Below, one piece after another: positions 22,515-25,663 of a stretch of 25,663 bases of DNA. Within the stretch, counting starts at the first letter, position 1. The number at the start of each line of letters is the position of its first letter. Source of the stretch: Myxococcales bacterium (GTDB taxonomy: Bacteria; Myxococcota_A; Polyangia; Haliangiales; J016); NCBI GenBank assembly GCA_014238595.1, contig JABAAV010000011.1, forward strand, positions 1 to 25,663, given 5' to 3'. Made by a program: the position numbers and the translations under genes. A model generated the notes under the pieces. The model was not told the DNA's origin. It saw only the letters and a program-made list of their open reading frames with translations, and made no database searches.

Positions 22515-23881
22515 ATTTTTTTCCTTATAGGATTGTCTTGTGTGTTTTCTGATATAGCTGTTCCATGTTCTGTATCAATCGACAAATCAAATAATCGTTT
22601 GGTCGCCTCTGCCAATGTGATTGTTTGAAGATTATCTTCACTATGTTTTAACGCATTCATTGGAGTATGAAGAACTTTATTCACGATACGATCAGTCAAA
22701 CTATAGACGACTGTCTCAAGGTTTTTTGATGTATCAGAATTAGTTAAAGATCTAATGTCTCGTAATGCTATTTCAGCTTCATTCGTCGCAGTCTGTTGTA
22801 TTCGTAAGCGTAGTGATTTGATAACAGGAATCACATCTTGTGCATGCCACCATGTTTCAAATTGATTTGTTTTTTCATTGACTAAACATTCTGCATCTTC
22901 GGCTTGTAACTGCCTCTCTTTAATATTTTGATCAACAGCTTTCTTTAAATCATCAATGTCAAACAAATAAACTCCAGAAATATTCCCAACATCAGGATCA
23001 ACATCGCGTGGCACTGCAATATCTACAATCACAATGGGTCGATACTGTCGTTGTTTCATTAATGATGTCATCAAATGACTGGACACCACGTAATCTTTGG
23101 ATGCTGTTGATGAAATCATAACATCGGCAGTGCCTAAATTGTCTTCTAATGATTCCCAAGGACAGGCTTTGGCTGAAATCTCATCAGCAATCAATTGTGC
23201 TTTAGAGAGGGAACGATTAATCACAACAATATCAGTCACACCAGCAGAACGAAGATGTTTTGCTGCAAGCGTGTTCATTTTTCCTGCACCTAATAACAAA
23301 ATCGTTTTGTTTGAAAAATGATCAAAGACACGCCCTGCCAATTCAACAGCAATGGAAGAGACATTAGCAGCACCTTGAGTAATGCGTGTTTCGGTACGCA
23401 CTTTTTTAGCAACACTAAATGCACGTGACATACTTTGCCCCAACACAGATCCTACGACACCATGATTGAGAGCGGTTGTGTACGCATGTTTCACTTGTCC
23501 CAAAATCTGTGCCTCACCAATTACCATTGAATCCAATGAAGAAACAACACGAAACAAATGATGTATAGCATCTTTGCCTGTTTTTTCTACAAGGCACTGT
23601 TGATCGTCAACAGTATCAAGACAACGTGAATCAATCCAAAAATCACGGACTTGTTGACAAGCTTGATAGAGTGTCCTATCGGATAATTCATCAACAGGTG
23701 CTACACCATAGATTTCAACACGATTACATGTCGAGAGAATAACCGTCTCTTTGACTAAGGGCAACGATATAATCGCTTGAAGAATGTCGGGGGTTTCTTT
23801 TTTGGAAAACGCCATTTTTTCTCGTACGGAAACAGAGGCATTGTGCCATGAGACACCAATAACAAATAAATTGACCAACAT
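22511..23881 (-). CDS. hemA: Glutamyl-tRNA reductase
   Basis: 456 residues. It reduces glutamyl-tRNA to glutamate-1-semialdehyde, first step of C5-pathway haem synthesis. The catalytic Cys52 is in Leu-Ser-Thr-Cys-Asn-Arg-Val-Glu-Ile-Tyr. Later come Val-Ile-Gly-Glu-Ala-Gln-Ile-Leu-Gly-Gln-Val, the NADPH motif Leu-Leu-Gly-Ala-Gly-Lys-Met, Val-Ile-Asn-Arg-Ser, and Asp-Ile-Ala-Val-Pro-Arg-Asp-Val-Asp-Pro. A C-terminal dimerisation region with long helices follows. One oddity: the usual Gly-x-Asn/Ser-His-x-Thr-Ala-Pro near the start reads Gly-Val-Ser-Trp-His-Asn-Ala-Ser. It follows ccsA by 20 bases. Confidence 0.95.
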   Translation of the reverse strand: MLVNLFVIGVSWHNASVSVREKMAFSKKETPDILQAIISLPLVKETVILSTCNRVEIYGVAPVDELSDRTLYQACQQVRDFWIDSRCLDTVDDQQCLVEKTGKDAIHHLFRVVSSLDSMVIGEAQILGQVKHAYTTALNHGVVGSVLGQSMSRAFSVAKKVRTETRITQGAANVSSIAVELAGRVFDHFSNKTILLLGAGKMNTLAAKHLRSAGVTDIVVINRSLSKAQLIADEISAKACPWESLEDNLGTADVMISSTASKDYVVSSHLMTSLMKQRQYRPIVIVDIAVPRDVDPDVGNISGVYLFDIDDLKKAVDQNIKERQLQAEDAECLVNEKTNQFETWWHAQDVIPVIKSLRLRIQQTATNEAEIALRDIRSLTNSDTSKNLETVVYSLTDRIVNKVLHTPMNALKHSEDNLQTITLAEATKRLFDLSIDTEHGTAISENTQDNPIRKKI

Positions 23882-23901
23882 TAATTAGTATCCATTCGTC
23901 A

Positions 23902-24717
23902 TCACATCACTCCACGAGCCATGTAAAATACAAGTACGATAATAATTAACAGAAAACTAATTAAAACACCTAATGCAGCTTTGCGTCCACGCCATCTTTT
24001 TTTGATTCGGATGAATATTAATCCCCCAAACATAAACCATGCAATTAGACTGAGCCAATACTCAATACGTCCGAGTACACCTGTTGTTTGCATACTCCAA
24101 ACAGCACCTAACATGATAGCGACCGTGAACACAGGAAACGCAACCAACATCAATCGATGAGTCAAACGATCCAATGTTTCCAATGATGCGCCTTCTCTAA
24201 ACAAAAAAGAACCAAACCGTTTTTCTTTGACAGCATTTTCTCCTATTAAATATGTGATTGATAATGCTGTTACCATCGTCAATAGACCAACGCCTATAAT
24301 TGCTAATGAAATATGAATTTTACCAATCAATTGGAGATCAACAGGAATCGTACTCGTTCCTGAAAGTCTTGCAAAAGCAAACAACATCAATGCCGGAGGG
24401 GCAATAAAGGCACCTAACCCTGCCAAGCGATATTTCCATGTTGTCAACAAATAACCGACTGGAATAACCCATCCCAAAGCACCTAATGCTTCTTGAACCG
24501 ATGTCGCAGGATTTTGTCCCCCAATATCATGGATCATGATATCGATTCCATGAACAATCACAGCCACCAATAAAATTTTATCTGCAATATACGATAAAGA
24601 AGATCTATCTATGAAAAAAACACTACAATAAACCAATGAAGCTATCGCATAAGAAGAAAGTGCTATCCCTAAAAGGATAACAGTGTTTTGTTGTAACCAA
24701 AAAATTAAATCTGCCAT
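23902..24717 (-). CDS. ccsA: CcsA/HemX-type cytochrome c assembly membrane protein
   Basis: 271 residues with about eight membrane helices. Conserved points are Val-His-Gly-Ile-Asp near helix 2, Lys-Ile-His-Ile-Ser-Leu-Ala-Ile-Ile-Gly (a haem-ligand-type His), Thr-His-Arg-Leu at the start of a late helix, and a Trp-Phe-x-Phe-Gly-Gly-Leu helix followed by Arg-Ile-x-x-x-Trp-Arg-Gly-Arg-Lys-Ala-Ala. This matches the HemX/CcsA proteins encoded just before hemA in many bacteria. These proteins handle haem for cytochrome c maturation, or modulate GluTR levels. The strict Trp-rich WWD motif of CcmC/CcsA is not obvious, so HemX-like is the safer reading. First gene of the ccsA-hemA-hemC-dprA-topA operon. 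Confidence 0.82.
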   Translation of the reverse strand: MADLIFWLQQNTVILLGIALSSYAIASLVYCSVFFIDRSSLSYIADKILLVAVIVHGIDIMIHDIGGQNPATSVQEALGALGWVIPVGYLLTTWKYRLAGLGAFIAPPALMLFAFARLSGTSTIPVDLQLIGKIHISLAIIGVGLLTMVTALSITYLIGENAVKEKRFGSFLFREGASLETLDRLTHRLMLVAFPVFTVAIMLGAVWSMQTTGVLGRIEYWLSLIAWFMFGGLIFIRIKKRWRGRKAALGVLISFLLIIIVLVFYMARGVM

Positions 24718-24745
24718 ATCTATAAATTAATAAAGAGAATAAAAC

Positions 24746-24774
24746 CGTATACATGAGGTCATTTATCAGCACAA
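24746..24774 (-). promoter_or_regulatory. Candidate promoter of the ccsA-hemA-hemC-dprA-topA operon
   Basis: On the minus strand TTGTGC (24774-24769) and TATACG (24751-24746) are spaced by 17 bases, about 30 bases before the ccsA ATG. Match to consensus is moderate. This is the only wide upstream gap for the five-gene operon, which supports a promoter somewhere here. Confidence 0.3.
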
Positions 24775-24822
24775 AGCACTTGCAGGACAAAACGACATCC
24801 CTTAGCGTAATATTAATTTCGG

Positions 24823-24828
24823 AAAGGA
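24823..24828 (+). promoter_or_regulatory. Shine-Dalgarno of trxA
   Basis: AAAGGA lies six bases before the ATG at 24835. This is one of the few clear ribosome binding sites in the window and fits strong expression of thioredoxin. Confidence 0.6.
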
Positions 24829-24834
24829 TTTACC

Positions 24835-25164
24835 ATGTCAGATAATCTCATTGAACTCACAGATAGCAACTTCGATTCTAAAATTTTAAAAGCTCAAACC
24901 CCTTCACTGGTGGATTTTTGGGCACCCTGGTGTGGTCCTTGTCGTCAAATTGCACCGATTATTGAAGAACTTGCTGATGATAATCAAGGTTCCGCACAAG
25001 TTGGCAAACTCAATATTGATGATAATCCTAGTATTGCACAGAAATATAATGTGCGATCCATTCCGACATTACTTCTTTTTAAAGAAGGTGAAGTCGTTGG
25101 ACAAATCGTTGGAGCATCGACACCTAAAAGTGACATCCAAACTGAAATCGACAAAATTAAATAA
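24835..25164 (+). CDS. trxA: Thioredoxin
   Basis: 109 residues, the classic single-domain length. Active site Trp-Cys-Gly-Pro-Cys at about residues 32-36, preceded by Val-Asp-Phe-Trp-Ala-Pro. Later come the buried Asp-containing strand, Asn-Val-Arg-Ser-Ile-Pro-Thr-Leu (cis-Pro), Leu-Leu-Phe-Lys-x-Gly and a C-terminal Val-Gly-Ala. There is no signal peptide, so it is the cytoplasmic disulfide reductant. It stands alone, divergent from ccsA, and overlaps the end of rodA by 8 bases. Confidence 0.96.
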   Translation: MSDNLIELTDSNFDSKILKAQTPSLVDFWAPWCGPCRQIAPIIEELADDNQGSAQVGKLNIDDNPSIAQKYNVRSIPTLLLFKEGEVVGQIVGASTPKSDIQTEIDKIK

Positions 25165-25663
25165 GGGACGGTGCCCTTCCAGACAAGTGTCGCCATGAAT
25201 ATGCAGACGACACAAGACCAAGTCCTACATACAACGTGATGAGTGAAGAACCGCCGTAGGAGAAAAAAGGCAACGTTACACCGACAACGGGTGCTAACCC
25301 TACCACCATCGCAACATTAACGATGATGTGCCAGAAAATTAAGGCGGCAACTCCGATACAAAGTACAGCACCAAACGAATCACGTGCTTTAGTGGAAATA
25401 ATCATAATCCGCACAAGCAGAATCAAAAACAAACTAAGTAACACAATACATCCCACAAAACCCCATTCTTCAGCCCACACTGAAAACGGAAAATCAGTCC
25501 ATTGCTCAGGCAAAAATTTAAGTCGATTTTGTGTGCCTTCTAAGTACCCTTGTCCAAACCCTCGTCCTGCACCAACAGCCGTGATTGATTGAATCGTCTG
25601 CCAACTCATCCCTGTTGGATCGATTGATGGATCCAGAAAAGCCAAAACCCGCGCTTTTTGATA
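25157..25663 (-). CDS. rodA: Rod-shape-determining protein RodA, C-terminal part (runs off the window)
   Basis: The frame is open from the stop at 25157 to the window edge, giving about 168 residues of the C-terminal half; it does not start at any codon inside the window. Signatures of the SEDS (FtsW/RodA/SpoVE) glycosyltransferases: Arg-Val-Leu-Ala-Phe-Leu-Asp-Pro, Gln-Ser-Ile-x-Ala-Val-Gly-Ala-Gly, Gly-Tyr-x-x-Gly-Thr-Gln, Leu-Pro-Glu-Gln-Trp-Thr-Asp-Phe, Glu-Glu-Trp-Gly-Phe-Val-Gly, and Gly-Val-Thr-Leu-Pro-Phe-Phe-Ser-Tyr-Gly-Gly-Ser-Ser. The Gly-Thr-Gln-x-x-x-x-x-Leu-Pro-Glu form favours RodA over FtsW. It polymerises peptidoglycan for side-wall growth, with a class B PBP. Confidence 0.92.
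   Translation of the reverse strand, partial: YQKARVLAFLDPSIDPTGMSWQTIQSITAVGAGRGFGQGYLEGTQNRLKFLPEQWTDFPFSVWAEEWGFVGCIVLLSLFLILLVRIMIISTKARDSFGAVLCIGVAALIFWHIIVNVAMVVGLAPVVGVTLPFFSYGGSSLITLYVGLGLVSSAYSWRHLSGRAPSLI
25163..25178 (-). terminator. Hairpin at the trxA/rodA junction
   Basis: AAGGG and CCCTT pair over a 6-base loop. On the minus strand the hairpin is followed by a T-rich stretch (TTATTTAATTTTG), so it could end rodA transcription even though it lies in its last codons; on the plus strand no T-run follows. Short stem, low certainty. Confidence 0.28.

Overview
This is an AT-rich, gene-dense chromosomal window from a Gram-negative (diderm) bacterium. It carries a lipoprotein signal peptide, a RodA-type wall elongation gene, a CcsA/HemX-type cytochrome c assembly protein and the C5 (glutamyl-tRNA) haem pathway, which argues against a typical alphaproteobacterium. 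The order ccsA-hemA-hemC-dprA-topA followed by xerC-hslV-hslU-argD resembles clusters I know from deltaproteobacteria in the broad sense (and partly Firmicutes). I would therefore place the organism near the old Deltaproteobacteria, without naming a genus. That placement is an inference from gene order, not from a search.

Layout. Bases 1-1311 are an unusual accessory patch. Two copies of a ~100-base repeat (81-185 and 1207-1302) bracket a Cys-rich secreted protein gene (minus strand) and a headless leucine-rich-repeat gene (plus strand). The second copy is the immediate leader of a TraB/GumN-family lipoprotein (1312-2223). Then come an uncharacterised membrane protein (minus), an aldehyde dehydrogenase (plus), a LysE-family exporter (minus) and a metallo-beta-lactamase-fold hydrolase (plus).

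Bases 5756-9485 form a minus-strand cluster: metallophosphoesterase, class III aminotransferase, two different CDP-alcohol phosphatidyltransferases and a two-helix small membrane protein. The last three are joined by stop/start overlaps. This looks like a lipid head-group pathway of unknown product and is the best candidate for something undescribed here.

On the plus strand aspS and glpD overlap by 8 bases. Facing them on the minus strand is xerC-hslV-hslU-argD (chromosome dimer resolution, the HslUV protease and arginine synthesis). An AI-2E-family transporter on the plus strand separates xerC from topA. Next is a tight minus-strand operon, ccsA-hemA-hemC-dprA-topA (cytochrome c assembly, early tetrapyrrole synthesis, DNA uptake/processing, topoisomerase I). 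The window ends with trxA (plus) and the 3' part of rodA (minus, running off the edge).

The genome is compact. Convergent genes overlap at their 3' ends three times, several co-directional pairs share stop/start bases, and many starts have no clear Shine-Dalgarno sequence. I saw no tRNA, rRNA, insertion sequence, CRISPR array or replication origin.
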